Below, in pieces: positions 18,737 to 28,743 of a stretch of DNA of 50,523 nt. Each line of letters starts with the position of its first letter. The stretch's first letter is position 1. The DNA comes from Clostridia bacterium (GTDB taxonomy: Bacteria; Bacillota; Clostridia; TANB77; CAG-508): contig JAAVZW010000020.1 of the NCBI GenBank assembly GCA_022791835.1, positions 1-50,523 of the forward strand, written 5' to 3'. The notes below the pieces were generated by a model, which saw only the letters and a list, made by a program, of their open reading frames with translations, ran no database searches and was not told the origin of the DNA. The position numbers and the translations under genes were made by a program.

Positions 18737-18949
18737 GTGAACATTATGATAAAAACGAAGGAACAAATCATTACAGAAGAAAATATTCCTAACATCAACA
18801 AACTTTATGCAGAGTATTTGCTAGAAAGAGCACAAAGAGCAGAAGAGGCAATTGAAAGAGGAGAGTATATAACTCTTGAGGAATTAAAAAAGTCTATTGA
18901 TGAATGGGAGGCAAAATATGAAGCTACACATACACAAAGAAGTAAGTGA
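18737..18949 (+). CDS. Antitoxin of ParE-type TA pair
   Basis: 70 aa, acidic and helical (LYAEYLLERAQRAEEAIERGEYITLEELKKSIDEW), typical of the antitoxins paired with ParE/RelE toxins in Clostridia. GTG at 18737 or ATG at 18746 could be the start; the RBS AAAGAGAG favours the first region. Overlaps the toxin start by 32 bases, so translation is coupled. Confidence 0.75.
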   Translation: MNIMIKTKEQIITEENIPNINKLYAEYLLERAQRAEEAIERGEYITLEELKKSIDEWEAKYEATHTQRSK

Positions 18950-19250
18950 TGAAATTCATGAAATAGGAAATTATATAGCAAGAGATTCTAAGCGATATGC
19001 TTTTGAAACTATGGACAAGATATATTCGAATATTTACAGATTAGCAGATTCTCCGTATTTAGGAAGACATATAGTAGAAATCCCTTACTCAAAGCTTCGA
19101 GAAATTGTTTACAAAAGCTATAGAATAGTCTACAAAGTCTCCGAAGAAACTGATACAGTACATATACTTTTCGTTATTCATTGTAAAAGAGATTTTAATT
19201 CATTTTACAAATCATACATTTCAAAAAATAAGTTTAATTTATATTTATAA
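18918..19250 (+). CDS. ParE/RelE-family toxin
   Basis: 110 aa from ATG 18918. ParE pattern: EVSDEIHEIGNYIARDSKRYAFETMDKIYSNIYRLADSPYLGRHI, then LREIVYKSYRIVYKVSEETDTVHILFVIHCKRD, the closing beta strands. Start chosen inside the antitoxin gene because the family begins with this strand; a TG-richer upstream start would only repeat antitoxin sequence in another frame. The tail FYKSYISKNKFNL is shared with the upstream fusion remnant. Confidence 0.8.
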   Translation: MKLHIHKEVSDEIHEIGNYIARDSKRYAFETMDKIYSNIYRLADSPYLGRHIVEIPYSKLREIVYKSYRIVYKVSEETDTVHILFVIHCKRDFNSFYKSYISKNKFNLYL

Positions 19251-19408
19251 TAATTTAATTTTAAAACGTATATTTAATAAAAAATATCTATAAAAATATC
19301 AAATTTGAAAATATTAATAAAATATGATAAAATAATACTCAATTCTATTAGAAGGGAGGATAATCTTTATTGCAACTCCAATGATTTATTAAGAAAGGAG
19401 AACACATC

Positions 19409-19600
19409 ATGGCACTTTGGCGTAAAACAAACGAAGCATCATCCAAAGGCAAACCTAGATATGTCCAAAAATTAATAGACAAGCAACCATCCTTAATTCA
19501 ACATGGAGGTTTTTTCATCAGCACAGAAGGACAAGGTGTCTGCATTGATTATGCAGAGAGAAGACAAGCTGCTAAAAGAAGGAGAACAATACGTAAATAA
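19409..19600 (+). CDS. Orphan small basic protein
   Basis: 63 aa, very basic (RRQAAKRRRTIRK at the C-terminus), no family recognised. RBS AAAGGAG; followed by its own strong terminator. Arg is coded by CGT and AGA, never CGG. The mixed codon use and single-gene layout match the other orphans at 4282, 14395, 27842 and 49022. Confidence 0.55.
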   Translation: MALWRKTNEASSKGKPRYVQKLIDKQPSLIQHGGFFISTEGQGVCIDYAERRQAAKRRRTIRK

Positions 19601-19621
19601 CCGAAAAATAAAGATTATCTA

Positions 19622-19651
19622 GGGTGATGTCTTAGTTTTAGGACATCACCC
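19622..19651 (+). terminator. Rho-independent terminator
   Basis: Perfect GGGTGATGTC / GACATCACCC arms, 10 bp each, after the 19409 gene. The T tract is weak. Confidence 0.7.
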
Positions 19652-19673
19652 GCATTAAAAATCAAAGTTAGCC

Positions 19674-19702
19674 TTGACAAACATTTGCTGTGGGTATATA
19701 AT
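19674..19702 (+). promoter_or_regulatory. Promoter of the suf operon
   Basis: TTGACA (19674-19679), 17 bp, TATAAT (19697-19702), perfect consensus, 47 bases before the DtxR-like regulator that heads the suf cluster. Confidence 0.75.
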
Positions 19703-19707
19703 AATTT

Positions 19708-19725
19708 TGTTAACTTTGGATAACA
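19708..19725. promoter_or_regulatory. Candidate operator for the DtxR-like regulator
   Basis: TGTTAA ... ATAACA inverted repeat with a 6-base centre, placed over the expected transcription start of the suf promoter. Position fits autoregulation by the DtxR-like protein encoded next; the sequence is not a classical DtxR or MntR box, so the assignment is inference. Confidence 0.45.
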
Positions 19726-19748
19726 TTTTCAAAAAGGGGAATAAATAA

Positions 19749-20211
19749 ATGATATCAAAATCTTTAGAAGAATACCTAAAAACCATGTATATATTAAAAA
19801 AACAAACTGACAATATTAGAGTTACAGATATTGCTAATAAAATGAATTGTACAAAGCCTAGTGTTAATAAGGCAATATACAATTTAAAAGATAATGGACT
19901 TTTAAACTATGAGTCTTATGGAACAATAGAACTCACAGAAAAACGGAGAAAATCTTGCTAAGAAAATTTTAGAAACCTATGATATTGTCTATCTATTTTT
20001 GAAAGATGTATTAAACCTAAGTGAAGAAGAATCGGCAAGTGAAGCAGAAAGAATAAAGCTAGCTATGAATGATAATACTGTAAACAAACTTGCAAAGTAT
20101 GTACATAAAGTATTAGAACTAAATGATTTAAACTGTGATTATGATGTAAGTAAAGAAAAATGCAGAAGTTGCAAAAGGCGTACAGAAAGGAAAGAAAATT
20201 ATAATGAGTAA
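19749..20211 (+). CDS. DtxR-family metal-dependent regulator (one recoding site)
   Basis: 153 aa. Winged helix at the N-terminus: EEYLKTMYILKKQTDNIRVTDIANKMNCTKPSVNKAIYNLKDNGLL, the DtxR/MntR pattern; then a metal-binding/dimer segment with SEAERIKLAMNDNTVNKLAKYV. The end holds C-x5-C-x2-C-like cysteines (LNCDYDVSKEKCRSCKRR), a hint that it senses iron or an Fe-S cluster. The frame breaks at C19944 (AAA-C-GGA), giving ELTEKGENLAKKIL, the standard DtxR wing sequence with Gly66. Overlaps sufC by 8 bases. Confidence 0.85.
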
Positions 20212-20945
20212 CAAGATATTAGAGATAAAAGATTTATATGTAAATGCAAATGAAAAGGAAATTTTAAAAGGTATAAATCTAAGCATAAATAAAGGCGAAA
20301 TACATGTAATCATGGGACCAAATGGTTCAGGTAAAACAACAACAGCGAATGCAATATTAAATAATCCAGAATACACAAAACAAAAGGGAAATATTATTTT
20401 TGATGGAGAAGATATAACAAATCTAAAAACAGATGAAATAGCAAGAAAAGGAGTATTTATGTCTTTTCAATTGCCAGAAGAAATTCCGCGGAATAACTGT
20501 TTCTAATTTCTTAAAATATGCAAAAAATAAAGTTACAGGCAAACCAGTAAAAATATTCGAATTCAAAGAAGAACTAAAAAAATATACTGAAGAACTAAAT
20601 ATGAATCCAAAGAATATAGAAAGAAGCTTAAATGTAGGTTTTTCAGGTGGAGAAAAAAAGAAAAATGAAATCTTACAACTATTAGTACTAAATCCCAAAT
20701 TAGCAATCCTAGATGAAACAGATTCTGGACTAGATGTAGATGCAATAAAAACAGTGTCAAAAGGAATAGAAATGTTCAAAACAAATGAAAATGCAGTCTT
20801 AATTATAACTCATAATACAAAAATATTACACAGCCTAAAAGTAGACTATGTACATGTTTTAGTCAATGGAAAGATAGTAACAACAGGAGGAGAAGAACTT
20901 GCAAGAGAAATAGAGGAAAATGGATATAGTAAATATAAAAGGTAG
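20204..20945 (+). CDS. sufC: Fe-S cluster assembly ATPase SufC (one recoding site)
   Basis: 246 aa, ATPase of the SufBCD scaffold. Walker A GPNGSGKT, SufC-typical MSFQLPEEIPG, signature FSGGEKKKNEILQ, Walker B LAILDETDSGLDVDA, switch ITHNTKIL. The frame breaks at C20489 (CCG-C-GGA) inside EIPGITVSNFL, a SufC hallmark; skipping C gives Gly96 and normal length. Head of the sufCBDSU cluster, overlapping the regulator gene. Confidence 0.95.
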
Positions 20946-20966
20946 GCAACCAATAAACAGTTGCCT
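20944..20966. terminator. Short hairpin after sufC
   Basis: AGGCAAC / GTTGCCT arms with an 9-base loop straddling the sufC stop region. It lies between two converging genes and may end both transcripts partly, which would make sufB depend on read-through or its own promoter. Confidence 0.5.
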
Positions 20967-20977
20967 CCCAAGTTGGC

Positions 20978-21157
20978 TTACTTATCTGCTTTGTCATTAG
21001 GCTTGTCATCTGGTTTGCTAAGTACATCATCAATGCCAGTAGCAAATAATGATAAACCATGACATGCTATAATAGTAGTTATAACACCGTTTAAATGAAA
21101 AACGAAGAAAATAACTGCCAAAATAAGCATAAACAACCCACACTTATATTTAGTCAC
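20978..21157 (-). CDS. Small membrane protein on the opposite strand inside the suf cluster
   Basis: 59 aa, GTG start at 21157 with AAGGAGG seven bases upstream. Sequence begins MTKYKCGLFMLILAVIFFVF, one membrane helix, possibly a second (GVITTIIACHGLSLFATG), then a charged tail (SKPDDKPNDKADK). No family recognised. It faces sufC and is divergent from sufB. Supported by its RBS and by the tail's protein-like composition. Confidence 0.6.
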   Translation of the reverse strand: MTKYKCGLFMLILAVIFFVFHLNGVITTIIACHGLSLFATGIDDVLSKPDDKPNDKADK

Positions 21158-21243
21158 AGGAAGTCCTCCTTATATAAGATAACATAATTATATCATAATT
21201 AAACATAAAATGCAAATAACCATAATTTCGAAAGGAAAATAAA

Positions 21244-22645
21244 ATGAGCAAAACAAAGCTAGAAGAAATAAACAGAAATATATATGACATAAAAAACAAA
21301 GACAATTATGATTTCAAAATAGCAAAAGGTCTAACGCCAGACATTCTAGAAGAAATCTCAACTCAAAAAGGCGACCCAAATTGGATGAGAGAATTTAGAC
21401 TAAAAGCTTTAGAAGTATATAACAATCTAAGCCTCCCAACATGGGGGCCAGATTTATCAGAGCTAGATATGAATGAAATTGCGACATATGTAAGACCAAA
21501 AACAAAGCTAAATAATTCTTGGGAAGATGTGCCAGAGGATATAAAGAATACTTTCGATAAACTTCGGAATTCCGGAAGCAGAAAAAAACTCCCTTGCAGG
21601 AGTTGGAGCACAATATGATTCTGAAGTTGTATATCATAGTATGAAAGAGGAATTAATTAAACAAGGGGTAGTTTACACAGACATGGAAACTGCTTTAAGA
21701 GAATATGAGGATTTAGTAAAAGACCACTTTATGAAATGTGTTCCAGTCAATGACCATAAATTTGTCGCGCTACATGGAGCCGTTTGGTCAGGAGGGTCAT
21801 TCGTATATGTACCTAAAGGAGTGAAGGTAGATATACCTTTGCAATCCTACTTTAGACTAAATTCACCAGAATCTGGGCAATTTGAACATACATTAATAAT
21901 AGTAGAAGAAGGGGCAAGTCTTCATTTTATAGAAGGATGTTCTGCACCAAAGTACAATAAAGTTAACCTTCATGCAGGTTGTGTAGAGTTATATGTAAAA
22001 GACAATGCTTATTTAAGATATTCTACAATAGAGAATTGGTCAAAAAATATGCTAAATTTAAATACAAAAAAGGCAATAGTAGGAAAAAATGCACAAGTAG
22101 ATTGGGTATCAGGTTCATTTGGCTCAAAAATATCGATGCTGTATCCAATGAGTATATTAAATGGCGAAGGTGCTAAAACGGAATTTACAGGAATATCTTT
22201 TGCAGGTAGTGGACAAAACTTAGATAATGGTTTTAAAGCTGTGCATAATGCACCTAATACTTCAAGTTTAGTTAATGCTAAATCTATTTCTAAGAATGGA
22301 GGTAAGTGTACTTATAGGTCACTTATTAGGATTAATGAAAACGCTAAGAATTCTAAATGCTCAGTGTCTTGTGAATCTCTTATGCTTGATGATATATCTA
22401 TTTCTGATACTATTCCAACTGCTGATGTTAGAACAGATGAAGTAGAGTTTTCGCATGAGGCTAAGATTGGAAAGATTAGTGATAAGGCAATTTTTTACCT
22501 TATGAGTCGTGGGCTTTCTGAGGAGGATGCTAAGGCTATGATTGTTAGAGGGTTTGCATATCCAATATCTAAAGAACTCCCTATGGAATATGCAGTAGAG
22601 ATGAATAATCTTATCAATCTTGAGCTTGAGGGGGCTATTGGGTAG
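21244..22645 (+). CDS. sufB: Fe-S cluster scaffold protein SufB (one recoding site)
   Basis: 466 aa, the core of the SufBC2D scaffold. Recognised by [62 protein letters not shown], the beta-helix, and SVSCESLMLDDISISDTIP with the C-terminal RGLSEEDAKAMIVRGF. The frame breaks at C21565 (CTT-C-GGA), giving Gly108 in [10 protein letters not shown], the family-conserved LGIPEAE. Length equals the family norm. The codon style shifts from A-ending to T-ending toward the 3' end. RBS GAAAGGA. Confidence 0.95.
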
Positions 22646-22673
22646 TTTGTGCTATGGGTTTCCGTGGATTTGC

Positions 22674-22776
22674 TTTGGATAATGTTTTTTAAAATTTACA
22701 ACCTCCAAGGCCTGCGCTGGTCTTCCCCCGCCTCAATGGGCTGTCGGCTGGCAAATTTTAAAAAACATTATCCAAA
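22674..22776. repeat. Hairpin with perfect 24-bp arms and GC-rich core between sufB and sufD
   Basis: Arms 22674-22697 and 22753-22776 are perfect inverted repeats (TTTGGATAATGTTTTT start); GTGGA/TCCAC just outside extends them. The 55-base core (CCTCCAAGG, CTGCGCTGG, CCCCCGCC, GGGCTGTCGGC) is strikingly GC-rich for this genome. It has no T tract, so it is not an ordinary terminator; it could set the sufB:sufD mRNA ratio or be a small mobile element. Confidence 0.7.
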
Positions 22777-22820
22777 CGTCCACTAGTTTAGTACATATTT
22801 AATAGAAAGAGAGAGTAAGT

Positions 22821-23868
22821 ATGGAATTGAAATTGAATGAGACGCCTGTTAGGACGTCTAGGAATTTTAATATTAATAATATAAGGATTAAAGAGGTTGA
22901 GATTAATAAAGCTTCAAATGTTTTTAGCGGAACTGAGGTAATTGGTGCAGGTAAAGTGAAGAATGTTGTGTCTGATTTTGAGCTAGCTTATGGTGTGGGC
23001 AAAGATATTGAAAATGAAGTTAGGAAGAATGCAAATCAGATAATACAGATTTATGTTCAAGATGGCGAAGATGTTAAGATAATAAATGATTTTGATAGTG
23101 ATAATATGGATTTAATTGATAATATTGAGATAATTGCAAATGAGGGGATAAGAGCGAATGTGATTATTAAGTATAAGTCAAGAGATGATGGGTATTTTTA
23201 TCATAATGGAGTGATAAGGATAAAGGCGAAGGCTAATTCGAATGTAAATATTACAATAGTTAATTTGCTAAATACAAATTCAAATAACTTTATAAGTATT
23301 GAGAATGTATTAGATGAAAGTGCAAGTGTGAATTATAATATTGTTGATTTTGGAGGAAAGCATAGTATAACAAATTATTATTCTAATTTGTCTCGGAGAT
23401 TCTGCAAAGAATAATATTAATGCGATTTATCTAGGAAAAGAGACACAAGTTTTTGACTTAAATTATATTGCAGAACTTAGAGGAAAAAAGGCAGAGACTA
23501 ATATTGAGGTACAAGGAGCTTTGAAGGATTTTGCTAAAAAACATTTTAAAGGCACTATTAATTTTAGAAAAGGAAGTAAGAGAGCTAAAGGGGATGAAAA
23601 TGAATTTTGTATGCTTTTGTCAGATACAGCAAGGTCTATTGCTCTTCCGATGCTTTTATGTAGTGAAGAGGATGTAGAAGGAAATCACAGCACATCAGCT
23701 GGAAAAATTGATAATAAAGAATTATTTTACATTCAAAGTCGTGGTTTTAGCAAAACAGATGCTATGAAACTTATGGTTAGAGCCAAGTTTAATAGTATTA
23801 TAGAAAAGATAGATAATGCAGAACTTAAAGAAGAAATCTTAAATGAAATTGATACAAGATTAAACTAG
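22821..23868 (+). CDS. sufD: Fe-S assembly protein SufD (one recoding site)
   Basis: 348 aa, SufB paralogue and partner in the SufBC2D scaffold. Typical C-terminal features: AGKIDNKELFYIQSRGFSKTDAMKLMVRAKF and the EDVEGNHSTSAGK histidine segment. The frame breaks at C23394 (TCT-C-GGA), giving Gly192 in NLSGDSAKNN. RBS AGAGAGAGT before ATG. Shorter than typical SufD (about 400 aa) at the N-terminus. Between sufB and sufS in operon order. Confidence 0.9.
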
Positions 23869-23889
23869 AGTAGTCAGAAAGGATTAAAA

Positions 23890-25111
23890 ATGAACGATTT
23901 TAAAAATGAATTTCCATTATTAAAAAATAGAGATATAACATATTTAGATAGTGGTGCTACTGCACAAAAACCAAGTAAAGTAATAAATGCTGTAAATGAA
24001 TTCTATGAAAAATATAATGCTAACCCACATAGGGGAGCATATGCTTTAAGTGTTGAGGCAACAGAGGTGTATGAGGGTAGTAGAGATAAAGTTCAGAAGT
24101 TTATAAATGCTAAACATAGAGAAGAGATAATATTTTCAAAAAATGCTACTGAGAGTTTAAATCTTATTGCACATTCATATGGGCTAGAAAATCTAAAACA
24201 AGGAGATGAGGTTGTACTTTCTATAATGGAACACCACTCTAATTTGGTTCCATGGCAAAAAGTTTCAAAAATCACTGGTAGTAAATTAGAATATATGTAT
24301 ATAAACGAAAGTTATGAGATACCAGATGAAGAAATAGAAAAGAAGATTACAGATAAAACGAAAATTGTTGCAATTACACATATTTCAAATGTTTTGGGTA
24401 CAATTAATAATATTGAAAAGATTATTAAAACTGCACATAAAAAAGGCGCAATTGTTATAGTGGATGCATCACAAAGTGTGCCACATAGAAAAGTCGATGT
24501 ACAAGCACTTGACGTAGATTTCTTAGTTTTTTCAGGACATAAAATGCTTGCACCACTTGGTATAGGCGTTTTGTATGGGAAAAAAGAATTATTAAATGAA
24601 ATGAATCCTTTTCTCATGGGTGGAGATATGATAGAATATGTATATGAGCAAGACACCACTTTTGCCCCTCTACCAAATAAGTTTGAAGCAGGTACACAAA
24701 ATGTAGGTGGAGTAATAGGGCTTCGGAGCAGCAATTGATTATATATTGGATTTAGGTTATGACAAAATGCAAAGTATTGAAAAGGAAATTTTAGGATACG
24801 CAAGAGAGAGACTATCGAAATTAGATTATTTAGAACTGTATCTTACACCAAATGAGGAAAATCACTCAGGAGTTATTTCTTTTAATATTAAAGGTGTACA
24901 CCCACATGATGTTGCAAGTATATTAGATAGCAAGGGCGTGTGTGTTAGGTCAGGAAATCATTGTGCACAACCACTTATGAGATATCTTGGAATAGACAGT
25001 ACTTGTAGGGCAAGTTTTTATTTTTACAATACAAAAGAGGACATAGATAATCTAGCAGAAGCACTTGAAGAAGCGTATCAACTGTTTAAGAAATATATTA
25101 GTGAAAATTGA
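23890..25111 (+). CDS. sufS: Cysteine desulfurase SufS (one recoding site)
   Basis: 406 aa PLP enzyme supplying sulfur for Fe-S clusters. N-terminus FPLLKNRDITYLDSGATAQKP, PLP-His in MEHHSNLVPWQ, D in VDASQSVPH, PLP-Lys in FSGHKMLAPLGIGVLYG, active Cys in VRSGNHCAQPLM. The frame breaks at C24724 (CTT-C-GGA), giving VIGLGAAIDYILD with Gly279. Without the skip the active-site Cys is lost. Length is the family norm. RBS AAAGG; 21 bases after sufD. Confidence 0.95.
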
Positions 25112-25142
25112 ATATTGAGGCGTAATAGTTAGGAGTTTGGAA

Positions 25143-25571
25143 ATGAATGAGATTAATGAGATGTATAATGAACTTATAATGGAACATAGTATGAATTCTT
25201 ATAATAAGAGAAAATTGGATAAAAATGATTTTGAAGATAAGGGACATAATCCGAATTGTGGAGATGAGATAACTCTCGAATTGAAATTAAAAGGAGACAT
25301 TATTGAAGATATGGCATTTTCTGGTCATGGCTGTGCAATTTCTCAAGCTTCTACATCGATAATGATTGATACCTTAAAGGGGAAGACTTTAGAGGAGGCA
25401 AAGGAGATTGTTAAGACTTTTATTGCTATGATTAAAAGAGAAGTGGTAGATGAAGAAGAATTAAAAAAGCTAGAAGATGCTATTGCTTTTCAAAATGTTT
25501 CTAACATGCCTGCTAGGGTAAAGTGTGCTTTGCTTGCTTGGCATACATTTGATGAAATGATTGAAAAATGA
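25143..25571 (+). CDS. sufU: SufU-type zinc sulfur-transfer protein
   Basis: 142 aa from ATG 25143, picked for AGGAG seven bases upstream. Three zinc-binding Cys in the family layout: NPNCGDEITLEL, GHGCAISQAS, and ARVKCALLAWHTF, with Asp in GDEI. SufU activates SufS and carries its persulfide in Gram-positive bacteria. No recoding site. Lies 32 bases after sufS and 20 before mnmA in the operon. Confidence 0.93.
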   Translation: MNEINEMYNELIMEHSMNSYNKRKLDKNDFEDKGHNPNCGDEITLELKLKGDIIEDMAFSGHGCAISQASTSIMIDTLKGKTLEEAKEIVKTFIAMIKREVVDEEELKKLEDAIAFQNVSNMPARVKCALLAWHTFDEMIEK

Positions 25572-25578
25572 GATATGA

Positions 25579-26639
<1,061 letters not shown>

Positions 26640-26649
26640 GGATAGCCGT

Positions 26650-26695
26650 GAAAAGAGTAAGCATATATTTTAAAAAATATATGCTTACTCTTTTC
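26650..26695 (+). terminator. Strong terminator of the suf-mnmA operon
   Basis: Perfect 21-bp arms at 26650-26670 and 26675-26695 with a 4-base loop, 10 bases after the mnmA stop. It works equally on both strands by symmetry. Confidence 0.8.
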
Positions 26696-26788
26696 ACTAC
26701 TCTATTGTTTTTGTTACTAATTTTTTTGGTCTTTCTTTTTTTAATTCTTATGAAAATCTTAAGGTTACAATATTGTAAGTTAAATCGA

Positions 26789-26817
26789 TTGTAAATGTTG
26801 TAAAAAAGCTGTATAAT
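26789..26817 (+). promoter_or_regulatory. Promoter of the transglycosylase gene
   Basis: TTGTAA (26789-26794), 17 bp, TATAAT (26812-26817), 48 bases before the ATG at 26865. Confidence 0.55.
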
Positions 26818-26864
26818 ATAATTATAGGATGAACCACAATGTTGAAATTAAAGAGGTGGTATTT

Positions 26865-27563
26865 ATGAAGATTTTTAGACGAATAGTTTTAGGAATAGTA
26901 ATTATAATTGTATTAGTTGGTTTGGTTCTTACTGTAAATGGATATTGTGTGTATAAGGATGCTTTGAAAGAGATGCCTTTGACTGACAAGGTCGCTAGTA
27001 TTCAAGCGAAAGAGAATTATGCTAAGATTGAAGAGATGCCTAAGATGTATAAAGATGCAGTTATTTCGGTTGAGGATCATAGGTTCTATGAACATGGAGG
27101 TATTGATTTTATTGCTTTAGGACGAGCTTTGTTTAATGATATTAAGGCAATGAAATATGTAGAAGGTGGCAGTACGATAACTCAGCAACTTTCTAAAAAT
27201 ATTTATTTTACACAGGAAAAGAAGATAACTAGAAAAGTTGCAGAGGCTTTTATGGCAATGAAGATAGAAAAAGAATATGAGAAGGATGAGATTTTAGAAT
27301 TATATTTGAATACAAGTTATTTTGGAGATGGATATTATACAGCAAAAGAAGCAAGCAATGGATATTTTGATAAAGAGCTTATTGAGATGACAGATTATGA
27401 GTCAATCTTACTTGCAGGTATACCAAATGCACCATCAGTATATGCACCAACAAAAAATCCAGAATTGGCAAAGCAGAGACAAAAACAAGTAATGACAAAA
27501 ATGATAAAATATAAAATACTAACCCAAGAACAAGCAGACAAAATTTTATCACAACATGAATAA
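26865..27563 (+). CDS. Monofunctional peptidoglycan glycosyltransferase (GT51)
   Basis: 232 aa from ATG 26865 (RBS GAGGTGG; an upstream ATG at 26829 lacks one). One N-terminal membrane helix (IVLGIVIIIVLVGLVLTVNGY), then the GT51 domain: catalytic Glu in SVEDHRFYEHGGID, GGSTITQQLSKNIYF, RKVAEAFMAMKIEKEYEKDEILELYLN with the second Glu, YFGDGYYTAKEASNGYF, and AGIPNAPSVYAPTKNP. There is no transpeptidase domain. Polymerises lipid II at the outer face of the membrane. No recoding site. Confidence 0.88.
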   Translation: MKIFRRIVLGIVIIIVLVGLVLTVNGYCVYKDALKEMPLTDKVASIQAKENYAKIEEMPKMYKDAVISVEDHRFYEHGGIDFIALGRALFNDIKAMKYVEGGSTITQQLSKNIYFTQEKKITRKVAEAFMAMKIEKEYEKDEILELYLNTSYFGDGYYTAKEASNGYFDKELIEMTDYESILLAGIPNAPSVYAPTKNPELAKQRQKQVMTKMIKYKILTQEQADKILSQHE

Positions 27564-27617
27564 ACAATCAGATTTTACATATAGAAAAAATCATATAAAC
27601 GAGTTTCGTATTCAATT

Positions 27618-27655
27618 ATGGAGTTACTTTTGTAAGGTATCTCCATTTTTATATA
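27618..27655 (+). terminator. Terminator after the transglycosylase
   Basis: ATGGAGTTAC ... GTATCTCCAT arms with a T-rich tail, about 55 bases after the stop. Confidence 0.6.
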
Positions 27656-27699
27656 GTAAGAATTTTGCTACGTAAGTAGGGGAAAACTCCATACTAGAG
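27656..27699. repeat. Dispersed repeat module, partial copy
   Basis: Reverse complement of the second half of the repeat at 12161-12207 (shared ACTTACGTAGC core and flanks with few mismatches). Directly precedes the promoter of the 27842 gene. Confidence 0.6.
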
Positions 27700-27701
27700 G
27701 A

Positions 27702-27730
27702 TTGACAATTAACATAAAACAATATATAAT
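27702..27730 (+). promoter_or_regulatory. Promoter of the 27842 gene
   Basis: TTGACA (27702-27707), 17 bp, TATAAT (27725-27730), perfect consensus, leaving a leader of about 105 bases before the start codon. Confidence 0.7.
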
Positions 27731-27841
27731 AAATGGGCAAAAAGTGTGTAAACATTTGTAGAAAGCATATTTGCAAAAACAAAGAAAGAGAGGTTAGAGA
27801 AGAAGTAAAACCATTATAAAACAACAAGAAAGGAACACTTT

Positions 27842-28519
27842 ATGGAAAAATGGGTAACACTCATCGAGGCTTTGAAAAATCCCGAAAAATACAACGATAT
27901 CTCTAGTCAGAGAATTGCATATGAACCAGAACATCGCAGTGTAACATTCGGTGCAGAGCTTTTGGGCTATGGTGAAACTCAAACCTTTGAAACTGAATAT
28001 GGGCTTACATATTACCCAGCACTTTACCAAGATCCTATATCACATCAAGAGGTTGTATACCTTGTAGCAAGTGATGTAACTACAAAAAAACTTGCTTTGT
28101 ATGGTAAAAAGGGATACGAAAATGGTATCGAAGCCATTATAGCAGTCCAAATGCTCTATGGAAATTCCGAATTGGAGACTGAAGGTAGAAATTGGCATCA
28201 AAGCACTATAGGCATACTAGATTTGCTTCCGACCTTCCTTAAAGAAAGTTTTGGTATATTTTGGATGGCATCTAGCTACTGCTATGCTCCAACAAAAGAT
28301 ACAGTTATATTTGGAATGCATTATGCAAACCTTAAAACTACTAAATTCTTTCATGGACATTTTCAGCTATACAGAAAAGGTAATAATTCAGGCTATGGCT
28401 ACCCAAGCAATTGTGCAATAAAACCGCTAATACAGCTACCTAAAAATACACTCATACAATTAGGTAGCACATCCAATGCTCCATTGGAAATTAGGCACTT
28501 TGACCCTAACCTCATTTAG
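27842..28519 (+). CDS. Orphan protein with DUF6273-like C-terminal domain
   Basis: 225 aa, no signal peptide. The first 120 residues are unrecognised (mixed alpha/beta). The last ~95 (FWMASSYCYA, FGMHYANLKTTKFFHG, SGYGYPSNCAIKPLIQLPKN) follow the pattern of DUF6273/FGE-like domains, which end 'YGVRPVVSLK' in Clostridia surface and phage-like proteins; this is a family resemblance from memory. RBS AAAGGAA. Balanced codon use (CTC, ATC, GCC), own promoter and terminator, as in the other four orphans. No CGG codon. Confidence 0.55.
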   Translation: MEKWVTLIEALKNPEKYNDISSQRIAYEPEHRSVTFGAELLGYGETQTFETEYGLTYYPALYQDPISHQEVVYLVASDVTTKKLALYGKKGYENGIEAIIAVQMLYGNSELETEGRNWHQSTIGILDLLPTFLKESFGIFWMASSYCYAPTKDTVIFGMHYANLKTTKFFHGHFQLYRKGNNSGYGYPSNCAIKPLIQLPKNTLIQLGSTSNAPLEIRHFDPNLI

Positions 28520-28550
28520 AGAAAGCTTAAAAAAATCAATCTCTAAAGCA

Positions 28551-28584
28551 AAAGCTCGCAGTATACATGTACTGTGAGCTTTTT
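28551..28584 (+). terminator. Rho-independent terminator
   Basis: AAAGCTCGCAGTA / TACTGTGAGCTTTT arms with one mismatch and a T tract after the 27842 gene. Confidence 0.8.
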
Positions 28585-28587
28585 GTA

Positions 28588-28697
28588 TTCTAGTAAAGTA
28601 CGTGCATAGCGTGTAATTGACTTAGAAGATAATTATGCGAAACTTAGATTTTCTTAGCAAAGAATGAGCTTAGAAAATATTAGTTCCGTTTTTCATT
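28588..28697. repeat. Dispersed intergenic repeat, copy B
   Basis: Nearly identical over its full length to copy C (38637-38750): AGCGTGTAATTGAC, AGAAGATA, TGCGAAACTTAGATTTTC, GAGCTTAGAAAATATTAG. Shares only its right half with copy A at 12098. Same strand orientation as copy C, opposite to A. Directly upstream of the biotin ligase gene. Confidence 0.7.
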
Positions 28698-28743
28698 TCA
28701 AAAGTCTAGACTTTTATCAAAATAATATGATATAATCTAAAAC

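Noticed and set aside
22160..22176. Further recoding site at ACGGAATTT in sufB
   Set aside because: There the frame is AAA-ACG-GAA, so CGG is not a zero-frame codon and no shift is needed. Similar out-of-phase CGG strings (for example TTC-GGA, AGC-GGA, GCG-GAA) are common and harmless.
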